Source: Lachnospiraceae bacterium (GTDB lineage Bacteria > Bacillota > Clostridia > Lachnospirales > Lachnospiraceae). From it: DNA of 64,000 nt. Position 1 is the stretch's first letter; each line of letters starts with the position of its first letter. A model generated the notes under the pieces. The model did no database searches and was not told the origin of the DNA. It saw only the letters and a program-made list of their open reading frames with translations. The DNA lies in contig JABZIZ010000012.1 in the NCBI GenBank assembly GCA_015258065.1, forward strand, positions 1 to 64,000, read 5' to 3'. A program made the position numbers and the translations under genes. Below, piece by piece: positions 49,026 through 58,491 of the stretch.

Positions 49026-50807
49026 TTAAATTGCTTGACATAACCGGGCATAAAACCCATTTTTTGCAAGAAGCGTCTCATGGTTACCCTGCTCAAGGAT
49101 CCTACCATCTTTCATCACCAAAATGAGGTCCGCCCCCTGAATCGTGGAAAGACGGTGCGCCACAATAAAGCTGGTCCTGCCTTCCATCATCTTTAGAAAC
49201 GCATCCTGCACCTGTAATTCCGTCCTTGTATCAATCGAACTGGTCGCCTCGTCCAGAATCAGCATGGACGGTACATGAATCATGACGCGTGTAATACAAA
49301 GCAGCTGCTTCTGGCCCTGGGAGAGGTTGCCTCCGTCTTCTTCGATGACCGTATCATACCCCTTCTCCATCCTGCGGATAAAGTCGTGCGCGCGGGTCTT
49401 TTTGGCGGCTTCCACAATCATTTCCTCGGTGATCCCGCTCCTTCCAAGCGTCAGATTCTCACGAATCGACCCTTCCCGCAACCATGTTTCCTGCAGCACC
49501 ATGCCATAACTTCCGCGCAGGCTCTTTCTGGTCACCTCCCGGATATCGCTACCGTCTACCAGAATGCTTCCCTGATCGACATCATAGAATCGCATCAGAA
49601 GATTGATCATCGTTGACTTGCCACAGCCGGTGGGACCCACAATTGCAATCCGCTGTCCCGGCTTCACCACAAGGTTAAAATGCTGAATCAGCTCCCGATC
49701 CTTGACATAGGAAAAAGAAACGTCTTTGACTTCCACATGACCTTCTACCTGTTCGGGGAGAACACCTGCATCCTCCGCCTCCTTTTTCTGCGGCTCATCT
49801 TCGATCAAAGAAAAGACTCTGCCGGCACAGGCGATCGCATTCTGTAACTCCGCCACCACGCCCGCCACTTCGTTAAAAGGCTTCGTATACTGTGTGCAGT
49901 AGGCGAGAAATGCACTCAAAGTCCCCACACTGAGCTGCCCGGAAAGAACCGTGAGCGCCCCGAAGAAGGTCACCGCCGCATAGACAATCGCATTGATAAA
50001 CCTGGTAGCCGGATTGGTTAAAGAGGAAAAAAAGGTCGCCTTCACACTGATCCTTGTGAGATCGTCGTTGAGCACGGCAAAGCGCTCTTCCATCTGCCTT
50101 TCCTGCTCAAACGCTTTCACAACGGTCAGATTCCCGATCACCTCATCGACAAGCCCTGTCTGCGCTGCCCTGGCTTCGGACTGCTGTCTGAACAGGGAAA
50201 AAGACCTTCCTGCAATCACTCTGGCAACCACCAGCGAAAGCGGCGTCAGAATAACGACCAACAGCGCCACCCGCACATTCAAATAAAACATGAAGCAGAG
50301 TGTTCCGATAATGGTCACAATGCCGGTAAACAGCTGCGTGAACCCCATGAGCATTCCATCTGAAAACTGATCCACATCTGCAATCACACGACTGACAACC
50401 TCTCCGTGCGGATGTCCGTCTATATATTCGAAGGGCAGGATCTGCAGATGCGAAAAAGCATCATTGCGCACATCCCTGACCACACGAAAGGTGATCCGGT
50501 TGTTGATGGCGTTCATCAACCACTGGGAAACAGAGGCCACTATCACAATCCCTGCGATCTGCTCCAGAATCTTCGTGATGCCCCTGAAGTCTACCCTGCC
50601 CTCTCCACTTGCCAGATCAATCGCACGGCCTGCCAGAATCGGGAGGTACAACATGAGGATTGCGGAGAAGGCAGCCAAAAAAACCGATAGCAAAATAAAG
50701 AAGCGGTACCGCATCAGATAACGCAGAACCTTCTTCAATATTTCCATTTGTGATCTCTTCTCTTCCCCCGGCTGCATGACCAATCCCTCCTTCTCCGTCT
50801 TATTCAT
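49026..50807 (-). CDS. ABC exporter subunit with the catalytically competent ATP site
   Basis: The 593-residue half-transporter has six membrane helices (about 40-320) fused to an ATPase. Walker A is GPTGCGKSTMINLL, Walker B ILDEATSSID with catalytic Glu, and the switch is VAHRLST with His. The signature reads LSQGQ, where the usual second Gly is Gln. With the partner gene upstream, whose complementary positions differ, it forms an asymmetric heterodimer of TM287/288 type. Eight bases overlap the partner. AAGGGGAA precedes the ATG. The substrate is unknown; drugs, lipids or peptides are possible. Confidence 0.92.
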   Translation of the reverse strand: MNKTEKEGLVMQPGEEKRSQMEILKKVLRYLMRYRFFILLSVFLAAFSAILMLYLPILAGRAIDLASGEGRVDFRGITKILEQIAGIVIVASVSQWLMNAINNRITFRVVRDVRNDAFSHLQILPFEYIDGHPHGEVVSRVIADVDQFSDGMLMGFTQLFTGIVTIIGTLCFMFYLNVRVALLVVILTPLSLVVARVIAGRSFSLFRQQSEARAAQTGLVDEVIGNLTVVKAFEQERQMEERFAVLNDDLTRISVKATFFSSLTNPATRFINAIVYAAVTFFGALTVLSGQLSVGTLSAFLAYCTQYTKPFNEVAGVVAELQNAIACAGRVFSLIEDEPQKKEAEDAGVLPEQVEGHVEVKDVSFSYVKDRELIQHFNLVVKPGQRIAIVGPTGCGKSTMINLLMRFYDVDQGSILVDGSDIREVTRKSLRGSYGMVLQETWLREGSIRENLTLGRSGITEEMIVEAAKKTRAHDFIRRMEKGYDTVIEEDGGNLSQGQKQLLCITRVMIHVPSMLILDEATSSIDTRTELQVQDAFLKMMEGRTSFIVAHRLSTIQGADLILVMKDGRILEQGNHETLLAKNGFYARLCQAI

Positions 50808-52581
50808 GATTCCCCTTTTTCAGGAGACGGTCCCCTTGTCCTTCTTGAGAAGCACTCTGTTTTCTTCCCTGAGACGCATAGATTTCACGATAAACCTCGC
50901 ATTCCTGTAACAAAGTTTCATGCGTTCCCCTGCCTACCAGCTCTCCGTTGTCTAACACCAGAAGTTGATCGCAGAGTTCAATCGAGGCCGTCCGCTGTGA
51001 CACAATGAAGGTGGTCGGCGGATGAGCCAGTCCGCGAATGGCTTCTCTTAAATTGCGATCGGTCAGGTAGTCCAGTGCCGAAGAAGAGTCGTCCAGAATC
51101 AGGATCTCCGGCTTCTTGACGAGCGCCCTGGCAATCGTCAGTCTCTGCTTCTGCCCTCCGGAAAAGTTCTTTCCTCCCTGTGACACCTGATAAGAGAGTC
51201 CCCCCTCCTTGTGATCTACGACTTCCATCGCCTGTGCAATCCGCAGCGCTTCCTCAATTTCTTCATCGGTTGCATCCGCTTTTCCCCACTTCATATTGTC
51301 ACGAATACTTCCCGAGATCAATGCCGCCTTTTGCGGCACCACTCCTATCAGCTTCCGAAGCGCATCCGGATCATACTTCTTGACATCAACTCCGTTGACA
51401 AATACCGTTCCTCCCGTTGCATCATAAAACCTCGGAATCAGGTTCACCAGTGAAGTTTTGCCACTGCCCGTTCCGCCGATAATACCGATGAAACTTCCTC
51501 TTTTTGCCTGGAAGGTGAGGTGGGAAAGCGCTTCATCCGCATCCGGCAGGTACCGCAGCGAAACGTCCTCAAAAGACACGGAAATCTCCGTCCGCCCGGT
51601 TTGACGTACCGCCTGATCTCCCTGTAGAAAATGCTGCGTGGCTTCCGTTTCCAGAATGGCGGAAACCCGGTCTCCGCATGCAAAAGAACGGGTGAGATTC
51701 AGAATCAGGTTGGCAAGCTTGACCAGTTCGACCAGAATCTGGGCCATGTAATTATACAACGCCACTAAAGCTCCCTGCGTAATTGCCCCTGTCTGCACAG
51801 AAACAGCACCTCTTCCAATCAGCAGGATCACAGCCACATTCAAAATGACATAGGTCAGCGGATTCATCAGCGCCGTTACCCTTCCGACCTGCTCCTGCAG
51901 GGTGGTCAAAAGATGGTTGTCCTTCTGAAACCGCTTCGTTTCGTCTTCTTCAATTCCGAAAGCGCGAATCACACGCACACCGGTCAGGTTTTCTCTGGTC
52001 AGCCTGAGAACGGTATCCAGTCTCCCCTGCACCTGCCTGTACCTCGGAATACTCCAGACCATAATACCGAGGATGACCGCTAACAGCGCCGGAACTACAA
52101 TGACAAAGATCAGCGCCAGTTTAGCATTGATGGTAAAGGCCATGATCACCGCGCCCAGCACGACAAAGGGAGAGCGCAGCGCCAGACGCAGAAAGAGGTT
52201 CATCCCCTGTTGAATCTGGTTCATATCGCTGGTCATTCTGGTGATCATGGTGGAGCCGCCGAGCCTGTCCAGATCCGCATAGGAGAAGCTCAGAATTTTT
52301 TTCATCAAATCCACCCGGATATCCCGGACGAAATAAGCGGCGCTTTTTGCCGCAAAATACTGTGCAACCACGGAACAGGTCAGTCCCACTACACCGAGAA
52401 AAATCATGAGCCCAAAACGACTCGCCAAAAACGCCTGATCCTGTTTGGCGATTCCCACATCAATCAGGCTCTCTACCACCCTTGGCACAAGCAGTTCCAG
52501 GAGCACCTCCAGCAACTTGAACAACGGCGCAAGCAGGGTGATCCATTTATACTTGTCCAGATACTTTAGTAATTTTTTCAA
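50800..52581 (-). CDS. ABC exporter subunit with the degenerate ATP site
   Basis: This 593-residue half-transporter has the same layout: membrane domain, then ATPase with Walker A GGTGSGKTSLVNLI and canonical signature FSGGQKQRLTIARAL. Walker B ends ILDDSSSALD with Asp in place of the catalytic Glu, and the switch reads VSQRTAS with Gln for His. So its own ATP site is non-catalytic, but it lends a good signature to the partner's site. The C-terminal tail is charged (GRKQSASQEGQGDRLLKKG). It is 12 bases after the RsmF-like gene. Confidence 0.92.
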   Translation of the reverse strand: MKKLLKYLDKYKWITLLAPLFKLLEVLLELLVPRVVESLIDVGIAKQDQAFLASRFGLMIFLGVVGLTCSVVAQYFAAKSAAYFVRDIRVDLMKKILSFSYADLDRLGGSTMITRMTSDMNQIQQGMNLFLRLALRSPFVVLGAVIMAFTINAKLALIFVIVVPALLAVILGIMVWSIPRYRQVQGRLDTVLRLTRENLTGVRVIRAFGIEEDETKRFQKDNHLLTTLQEQVGRVTALMNPLTYVILNVAVILLIGRGAVSVQTGAITQGALVALYNYMAQILVELVKLANLILNLTRSFACGDRVSAILETEATQHFLQGDQAVRQTGRTEISVSFEDVSLRYLPDADEALSHLTFQAKRGSFIGIIGGTGSGKTSLVNLIPRFYDATGGTVFVNGVDVKKYDPDALRKLIGVVPQKAALISGSIRDNMKWGKADATDEEIEEALRIAQAMEVVDHKEGGLSYQVSQGGKNFSGGQKQRLTIARALVKKPEILILDDSSSALDYLTDRNLREAIRGLAHPPTTFIVSQRTASIELCDQLLVLDNGELVGRGTHETLLQECEVYREIYASQGRKQSASQEGQGDRLLKKGNHE

Positions 52582-52593
52582 AAAAGCTCTCCT

Positions 52594-54078
52594 CTAGCAC
52601 TGAATCCGCAACCCCTTCGGATAATGATTTTTCAGGACACCCCCTACCAATTTGCCAAACCCGAGAGAAACACCCTCACAAAGAACGAGACACCATGCCG
52701 CCTTTGTCTCTGAGGTTTTTTCCGATTTGTCTGCCTTCCATTGTAGCACATGACAGCCGGCGTCACCGGTCTGGATCGTCATTCCCTGCAGATATCGTAA
52801 CGGTAAAGAAGAATCCGCAGACAATTCCACTGACAGGTACACATCGTTTTCCAACAGCAAATGGGAAAGCGCATGGGAAGGCTCTTCTCTGTTTTTTTTC
52901 ACCTGTAAAAAAGCGACTCCGGGCTGCAGAACACGCAGTCCCGACAGATCGGGACTATCCGGCGGAGCCAGATAGATCTGGTCCCCAAACCGTACCGTTG
53001 AGATGGTTCCGCTCTTCTCCATCCCCCATTCACCAGGAAGGCGACATCCGGCCGGAGTATGGGATTCCGCTGAGCATACAAATTCGGAAAAAAGACGCTT
53101 CTTTGCCTCCTTGCACAACAGCGCATCCGCCAGTCCGATTACCTTCTGTATCTCCTCTTTGCCTCCAGCTTTCTGCTTTCCGCAGGGCCAATGTGTAGAA
53201 GGAATCAGAGATCCCGCTTTCTTCATCCTCGCTGCAAAATGCCCCTCTCCTCTTCCTTCGTATGGCAGGAAGCGTTCTTCTTTTTCCAGAAAAAAGTCCG
53301 GATGTGTTCGCAAAAAATCGCTGACCTGCCCTTCGTTTTCCTCTTCTTCAAAGGTGCAGGTGGAATAAACCAGAACGCCGCCCGGTTTGAGCATCTTTGC
53401 CGCATTTTCCAGAATCTCTTTTTGCCTGCTCACACAGCGTATGACATTTTCTAAGCTCCACTCTTTTGCTGCGTCCGGATTTTTACGGAACATCCCCTCT
53501 CCGGAACAGGGTGCGTCCACCAGAATCTTGTCAAAGGAAGCTTCCAATCTTGCGGCCAGCCTCCCGCTATCTTCATTTAAAACCACGGTCTGTCGAAGCC
53601 CCATTCGTTCCACGTTCCTTGCAAGAATCCTGGCCCTCTCCGGCACAAATTCGTTGCTGATTAAGATGCCTCCCCCTCCTCTTTTGCTCATTCTGCAAGA
53701 AATCTGCACCGTCTTTCCGCCCGGTGCAGCACAAAGGTCCAGCACGCAGTCTCCCGGCTGCGGATCCAGAAGCGAGACCGGAAGCATGGCGCTTGGCTCC
53801 TGAATATAATACAGCCCCGCCTCATGAAGCGGATGCCTGCCCGGTTTCTCCTGAGGAAGATAATAATAGCCATCCTCTTCATAAGGTACCCTCTCCAAGT
53901 GGAAAGGAAGCGCAAGAAGCGAAAGGTCAGGTCCCTGGTCACACAGGGGAAGCCGGCCGCGATTGACCAAAAGCGCCCTTTCAGGAGGAAGCTGCAGCTG
54001 ATCCAGATAACGAGTAAGGAGAAATCCCCTCTCGCTCCGCATCCGGTTTAAAAAGTCTTCCTGCAAATGAATTTCCAT
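52594..54078 (-). CDS. RsmF/NSUN-type rRNA m5C methyltransferase
   Basis: The 494-residue AdoMet enzyme methylates cytosine C5, most likely in 16S rRNA. It has the AdoMet site VLDLCAAPGGKTVQIS near residue 112, the Pro-Cys motif DAPCSGEGMFRK with one catalytic Cys, and YSTCTFEEEENE with the second Cys. The C-terminal part resembles the RsmF PUA-like domain (GLRVLQPGVAFLQ). GGAAGGAAC precedes the ATG. Same strand as the ABC genes. The target base is not deducible. Confidence 0.9.
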   Translation of the reverse strand: MEIHLQEDFLNRMRSERGFLLTRYLDQLQLPPERALLVNRGRLPLCDQGPDLSLLALPFHLERVPYEEDGYYYLPQEKPGRHPLHEAGLYYIQEPSAMLPVSLLDPQPGDCVLDLCAAPGGKTVQISCRMSKRGGGGILISNEFVPERARILARNVERMGLRQTVVLNEDSGRLAARLEASFDKILVDAPCSGEGMFRKNPDAAKEWSLENVIRCVSRQKEILENAAKMLKPGGVLVYSTCTFEEEENEGQVSDFLRTHPDFFLEKEERFLPYEGRGEGHFAARMKKAGSLIPSTHWPCGKQKAGGKEEIQKVIGLADALLCKEAKKRLFSEFVCSAESHTPAGCRLPGEWGMEKSGTISTVRFGDQIYLAPPDSPDLSGLRVLQPGVAFLQVKKNREEPSHALSHLLLENDVYLSVELSADSSLPLRYLQGMTIQTGDAGCHVLQWKADKSEKTSETKAAWCLVLCEGVSLGFGKLVGGVLKNHYPKGLRIQC

Positions 54079-54135
54079 TGTTCCTTCCCTTCTCCAGCCC
54101 CACTCCTTGGCAAAGCGGATAACGTTCTATTGTAT

Positions 54136-54205
54136 GCTTTCCATTTCCGCCTTCCGTGAAGGAAGGCGGAAATGGAAAGCGGCGGTCGAAAAGAATCGAC
54201 CGCCG
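54136..54205. terminator. Two abutting hairpins between rny and the rsmF-like gene
   Basis: First: a perfect 20-base stem (54136-54155 with 54161-54180, GCTTTCCATTTCCGCCTTCC on the left) with a five-base loop. Second: a ten-base stem (54180-54189 with 54196-54205, CGGCGGTCGA) and six-base loop. They share the base at 54180. They follow rny by 13 bases and would end its transcript or protect its 3' end, but no strong T-run follows either. Confidence 0.7.
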
Positions 54206-54218
54206 TCTATTGTTGATG

Positions 54219-55763
54219 TTATTTTGCTAAACTGGTTGCTCTGCTTTCACGGATCACACTGACCTTGATCTGTCCCGGATATTCCATTTCACCCTCAATC
54301 CGCTTGGATATTTCATTGGCCATGATCACCATATCGGCATCGCTGACTTGCTCAGGAACTACCATAACACGAACCTCACGCCCCGCCTGAATGGCGTAGG
54401 AATGATCAACTCCCTTAAAGCTGTCTGTGATTTCTTCTAACTGTTTGAGCCTGGTTGTATACGTCTCCAGCGTCTCACGTCTTGCTCCGGGTCTCGCCGC
54501 AGAAATCGTATCTGCCGCTGCCACCAGTACCGAAATCAAAGAAGTCGGCTCCACATCTCCATGATGGGACTCTACCGCATTGATTACAATCGAATTCTCT
54601 TTGTACTTCCGACAGATGTCTGCACCCAGCTGAATGTGCGAACCTTCCATTTCATGATCGACCGCCTTGCCGATATCATGCAAAAGTCCGGCACGTTTGG
54701 CCATTCTGACGTCCAGCCCTAACTCTGATGCCATCAAGCCGGTCAACTGTGCCACTTCCACAGAATGTTTCAGTGCATTCTGACCGTAGCTGGTTCTGAA
54801 TTTCATTTTACCCAGAAGTCTTACAATTTCCGGATGAAGACCGTGAACACCTGCTTCCAGAGCGGCATTTTCGCCTTCCTCCTTCATCTTATTGTTCACT
54901 TCCTTCTGGGCCTTCTCAACCGCCTCTTCGATTCTTGCCGGATGAATACGACCATCCACAATCAACTTCTCAAGAGCAATCCTCGCAACCTCTCTTCGAA
55001 TCGGGTCAAAACCGGAAATCACAACTGCCTCCGGGGTATCGTCAATAATCAAATCTACGCCGGTCAGCGTCTCCAGCGTACGGATATTTCTTCCTTCTCT
55101 ACCGATGATTCTGCCCTTCATCTCATCATTCGGAAGCTGTACGACCGAAATAGTGGATTCCGAAACATGGTCGGCAGCACAGCGCTGGATGGCATTGACC
55201 ACGATTTCCTTGGCTTTCTTGTCCGCTGTCTCTTTGGCCTCTGCTTCTAAATTCTTGATCATCACTGCCGTGTCATGCCGAATATCGTCTTCGACAATTT
55301 TAAGCAGCTGATCCTTGGCCTGATCCTTTGTTAAACCTGAGATTCGTTCCAGTTCCTGTAACCGCTGTTCATTGAGTTTCGCAACCTCTTCGCTCTTCTT
55401 CGTCAGGTTGATTTCCCGACTGTTGAGGCTCTGTTCTTTCCTCTCGATGGCTTCCGTGCGTTTGTCTAATGACTCTTCCTTCTGCTGAACCCTGCGTTCC
55501 GACCTCTGCACTTCAGAACGTCTGTCTCTTACTTCCTTTTCCAGTTCGTTCCTTGTCTTGAGCGACTCCTCCTTCACCTCCAGGAGTTTCTCACGCTTGG
55601 TCTCCTCTGCATTCTTCAGTGCGTCATCGATAATCTTTCTTGCCTTTTCCTCTGCACTACCGACCTTCTGTTCTGCAACTTTCTTATGATAGGAATTGGT
55701 TGCCAAAACCGATACCACTACAGAAACGACAAGAGTTGCTACTACTGCAACTAACAAGTTCAT
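54219..55763 (-). CDS. rny: Ribonuclease Y
   Basis: RNase Y is the membrane-bound endonuclease that starts mRNA decay in many Firmicutes. The 514-residue protein has an N-terminal membrane helix ([18 protein letters not shown]), a long charged coiled coil to about 200, a KH domain ([17 protein letters not shown]), and the HD domain with [12 protein letters not shown] and SHHGD. AAGGAGG lies ten bases before the ATG. A promoter and a terminator-like hairpin lie upstream; tandem hairpins lie downstream. Exact family call. Confidence 0.97.
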   Translation of the reverse strand: MNLLVAVVATLVVSVVVSVLATNSYHKKVAEQKVGSAEEKARKIIDDALKNAEETKREKLLEVKEESLKTRNELEKEVRDRRSEVQRSERRVQQKEESLDKRTEAIERKEQSLNSREINLTKKSEEVAKLNEQRLQELERISGLTKDQAKDQLLKIVEDDIRHDTAVMIKNLEAEAKETADKKAKEIVVNAIQRCAADHVSESTISVVQLPNDEMKGRIIGREGRNIRTLETLTGVDLIIDDTPEAVVISGFDPIRREVARIALEKLIVDGRIHPARIEEAVEKAQKEVNNKMKEEGENAALEAGVHGLHPEIVRLLGKMKFRTSYGQNALKHSVEVAQLTGLMASELGLDVRMAKRAGLLHDIGKAVDHEMEGSHIQLGADICRKYKENSIVINAVESHHGDVEPTSLISVLVAAADTISAARPGARRETLETYTTRLKQLEEITDSFKGVDHSYAIQAGREVRVMVVPEQVSDADMVIMANEISKRIEGEMEYPGQIKVSVIRESRATSLAK

Positions 55764-55827
55764 TACAGGAGCACCTCCTTATTTAATTTTCATTGTGCTG
55801 TATGCGACTGTTTGTTACGAAAAAAAC

Positions 55828-55862
55828 GTTCTGCCAAAGGTGTGATCATACACCCGCAGAAC
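55828..55862 (-). terminator. Terminator-like hairpin in the rny leader
   Basis: On the minus strand GTTCTGC (complement of 55856-55862) pairs with GCAGAAC (complement of 55828-55834), with an inner GGTGT/ACACC stem, followed by G and seven T (55820-55826). It lies between the promoter at 55892-55920 and the rny ATG, so transcription must pass it to reach rny. A short leader RNA of about 70 bases would result from termination. Confidence 0.65.
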
Positions 55863-55891
55863 CCACTTCTTCCGTGTATAACATCATCTCA

Positions 55892-55920
55892 ATTCTAGTG
55901 TAAATAAGGAAGGCTGTCAA
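55892..55920 (-). promoter_or_regulatory. Sigma-A promoter of rny
   Basis: TTGACA (55915-55920) and TAGAAT (55892-55897) on the minus strand are 17 bases apart. The predicted start near 55885 gives a leader of about 120 bases before the rny ATG. Confidence 0.75.
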
Positions 55921-55954
55921 GGAGCTTCTCCGAATTGTGATCCGATTGTGATCG

Positions 55955-55978
55955 AAAAAACAGATATCCTGCTGTTTT
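55955..55978 (-). terminator. Intrinsic terminator after recX
   Basis: On the minus strand AAAACAG pairs with CTGTTTT (55957-55963 with 55972-55978) followed by a run of six T. It lies about 60 bases past the recX stop. Confidence 0.65.
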
Positions 55979-56041
55979 GCGTGCTCTCATGAGAAATTTT
56001 ACGATCTGACAATCCATGCGAAAAGGGCGGCACCTGACCAT

Positions 56042-56671
56042 CTATTCCTCTAAGAAGGCACGCATGACCTCCCGAATCACATCGGAAGAAAACCCCTTTC
56101 GCATCAGATACGCCATTTGCTTTTGGCTGTCCTTAAAATCCGCACTTTTTGGATCAAAATGTCGCTTGTGCAAAAGGGTCTTTGCAAGTTCTATTTCTGC
56201 CGCTTCCCCGTCCATCTCCTGGAACAGCTCCTCCATCACGGAAGAGACCACCTCTTTGTCGATCCCTCTGGAAAGCAGATCCTGACAGATCCGCTTTTTG
56301 CTGCGCCTCCCCAGGCAGTCCGCAAGATATGCCCTTGCATACCGCTCATCATCCACATAGTGGTAACTCTTCACGTAATCCAGGGCGTCATCAATGAGAT
56401 TTTCCGGATAGGAACCGCTTTTCAATTTCTCCCTGAGTTGGTACTCGGTATAATCTTTCTTTTGCAGAAGGTGCATCGCACGAAGCTTCGCCCGTTTGGG
56501 AAGAAGCACCTGCATGATCTCGTGATAGACTTCAGCCGGTATCTCTTCCCCCGCCTTTAACCGATATTTCCTCAGTTCTCCTGCGTATAAGAGGAAGGAG
56601 GAAGCGCCGTCCAGGCAGACTTCGTATCGCTTCTTGCTTCCTGCCACCGGTTCTATGCTTGTGATTTCCAT
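56042..56671 (-). CDS. recX: Regulatory protein RecX
   Basis: RecX binds RecA filaments and limits or tunes recombination. The 209-residue helical protein has the tandem three-helix repeats of the family: ALHYLQKKDYTEYQLREKL-like residues around 65-85, then YHYVDDERYARAYLADCLG and the repeats to the end (RKGFSSDVIREVM). It starts 45 bases after recA on the same strand. The call rests on this context plus the typical DDERYARAY segment. Confidence 0.92.
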   Translation of the reverse strand: MEITSIEPVAGSKKRYEVCLDGASSFLLYAGELRKYRLKAGEEIPAEVYHEIMQVLLPKRAKLRAMHLLQKKDYTEYQLREKLKSGSYPENLIDDALDYVKSYHYVDDERYARAYLADCLGRRSKKRICQDLLSRGIDKEVVSSVMEELFQEMDGEAAEIELAKTLLHKRHFDPKSADFKDSQKQMAYLMRKGFSSDVIREVMRAFLEE

Positions 56672-56716
56672 GTAACCGCTATCCTCCTTCGGAAGCCATT
56701 CTCAAAGAAAAGGCTC

Positions 56717-57826
56717 TTATGATTCCGCCTTGGATTTTCTGGTCGTTTTAGAGGATGCCAGATCTTCCTCTGCTTTCTGCTTGTTTCCCTTCAACCCTGC
56801 CGGATCCGGATCCGCCGTCTTTGTTTCCTTTTCCAGCCCGTAATGTTCTCTTACCTTTCTCATGATCTCGTCCATGATTTCTGCATGCTCCTGCAGATAG
56901 GCTTTGGCATTCTCTCTTCCCTGCCCGATTTTCTGTCCTCCATACTGATACCATGCGCCGCTCTTGTTCACAATGTCCACGCCGGACGCCAGGTCCAGGA
57001 CGTCTCCTGTCACCGAAATTCCCTTGCCAAACATGATATCGAACTCCGCTTCCTTAAAAGGCGGTGCAATCTTATTCTTCACCACCTTGACTCTGGTACG
57101 GTTGCCGATATTCTCTCCGCCTTGCTTGATGGCTTCGATCCTACGCACGTCCAGCCGAACAGAGGAATAAAATTTCAGAGCACGACCACCGGTCGTTGTC
57201 TCCGGATTTCCGAACACGACACCGACCTTCTCCCGCAGCTGATTGATAAATACCACTGTACAATTGGACTTGCTGATGACGGCGGTCAATTTACGCAGTG
57301 CCTGTGACATGAGTCTCGCCTGCAATCCCACATGGGAATCTCCCATATCGCCATCTATTTCCGCTCTGGGAACCAGTGCTGCTACCGAGTCCACGACCAC
57401 GATGTCGATTGCCCCCGAACGCACCATGGTCTCAGTGATTTCCAGCGCCTGCTCTCCGCTGTCCGGCTGGGAAATGTATAGATTGTCAATGTCCACTCCG
57501 ATATTCTTGGCATAAACCGGATCGAGGGCATGTTCCGCATCAATAAATCCGGCAATCCCCCCTCTCTTCTGCACCTCTGCAATCATGTGCAGGGTCACCG
57601 TCGTCTTACCGGAGGATTCCGGGCCGTAGATTTCTACAATTCTCCCCTTCGGGATACCGCCCAGTCCTAACGCAATATCCAGACTCAGCGAGCCGGTCGG
57701 GATGGTCTCCACATTCATCTGGTTCGCAGGATCTCCCAGGCGCATGACCGTCCCCTTGCCGAACTGCTTTTCGATCTGCCCCAGTGCCGCGTCCAGTGCC
57801 TTCTGCTTCTCATCTCTCTCCAACAT
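56717..57826 (-). CDS. recA: RecA recombinase
   Basis: RecA drives homologous strand exchange and LexA self-cleavage. The protein of about 369 residues starts at [20 protein letters not shown], with Walker A GPESSGKT at 68-75, [29 protein letters not shown] and the [14 protein letters not shown] loop. The longer frame to 57979 would run through the promoter, so ATG 57824-57826 is chosen. A promoter and LexA-type operator lie about 70-110 bases upstream. The C-terminal tail is Lys/Asp-rich as usual. Confidence 0.97.
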   Translation of the reverse strand: MLERDEKQKALDAALGQIEKQFGKGTVMRLGDPANQMNVETIPTGSLSLDIALGLGGIPKGRIVEIYGPESSGKTTVTLHMIAEVQKRGGIAGFIDAEHALDPVYAKNIGVDIDNLYISQPDSGEQALEITETMVRSGAIDIVVVDSVAALVPRAEIDGDMGDSHVGLQARLMSQALRKLTAVISKSNCTVVFINQLREKVGVVFGNPETTTGGRALKFYSSVRLDVRRIEAIKQGGENIGNRTRVKVVKNKIAPPFKEAEFDIMFGKGISVTGDVLDLASGVDIVNKSGAWYQYGGQKIGQGRENAKAYLQEHAEIMDEIMRKVREHYGLEKETKTADPDPAGLKGNKQKAEEDLASSKTTRKSKAES

Positions 57827-57892
57827 CTGTGATACCTGTCCTTTCCGACTCCTGCCTCCCACAAATGGCGATTCTTTCAAAACGTATGTTTG

Positions 57893-57906
57893 CGAACATC
57901 TGTTTG
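57893..57906. promoter_or_regulatory. LexA/DinR-type SOS operator of recA
   Basis: CGAACATCTGTTTG matches the Firmicute SOS box pattern CGAACnnnnGTTCG with one change. It lies directly downstream of the -10 box where bound LexA would block transcription. A weaker half-similar AAACGTATGTTTG overlaps its left side (57879-57892). Confidence 0.75.
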
Positions 57907-57908
57907 AT

Positions 57909-57937
57909 ATCATAACGGTTCCTTCCCTCTTTGTCAA
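57909..57937 (-). promoter_or_regulatory. Sigma-A promoter of recA
   Basis: TTGACA (57932-57937) and TATGAT (57909-57914) on the minus strand are 17 bases apart. The SOS box begins two bases downstream of the -10. Confidence 0.8.
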
Positions 57938-58104
57938 GGATTTCGCCCTGACCGATGGACGACCCGGAAACCGTTTCAAAGAAAAAATAGTGGGAAGTGC
58001 AAGACTCCATGCGAGAATTTAGACTTTTACTATAAATAATTTATCATATTTTCTTATTCTGTGCAACAGATCACCGATGCGCCCGGCTGTTCGCTATCAT
58101 TGCA

Positions 58105-58491
58105 TCAAACTTCAAAAAATAAGAGTGCGCGCTTGGAGAGCTCGATCTCCCGGAAAACCCATTCCCCCGCCAGATCCGCTTTGAGGCGATTCCATTCCTT
58201 CACTGTCATGATTTTTTCCCGAAAGAGACCTCTTTGCTTCTCCTGTGGCAGCATCACATGCACACGCATCTTGAGGGCGGAAAGGACGCGTTCCTTGATC
58301 GAACCTGCCTGTAGCCCCGACAAAAAATCTGCCATCGACATCTCAAGAGAGGTGTCTTCCTGCAGATATCTGTTGTAAATCACTTGCAGTTTGATCGGTA
58401 CCAGATCGCTTTCCATCAGTTGTTTGAATGTCGTTCCCGCACCAAAATAATAGCGGTTCAAATCTTGATAAAAGTACTGGTCATCCTTCAT
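58105..58491 (-). CDS. Unknown protein, last gene of the rhomboid/sigma-like operon
   Basis: I do not recognise this 128-residue protein. It starts MKDDQYFYQDLNRYYFGAGT and is mixed helical, soluble, and without a signal peptide. A Leu/Lys/Arg-rich middle (GSIKERVLSALKMRVHVMLP) and a final ELSKRALLFFEV give no family. GGAGAAG lies nine bases before the ATG, and its start overlaps the sigma-like gene by 11 bases, so the two are coupled and probably work together. The upstream in-frame ATG at 58524 is less likely. Confidence 0.65.
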   Translation of the reverse strand: MKDDQYFYQDLNRYYFGAGTTFKQLMESDLVPIKLQVIYNRYLQEDTSLEMSMADFLSGLQAGSIKERVLSALKMRVHVMLPQEKQRGLFREKIMTVKEWNRLKADLAGEWVFREIELSKRALLFFEV

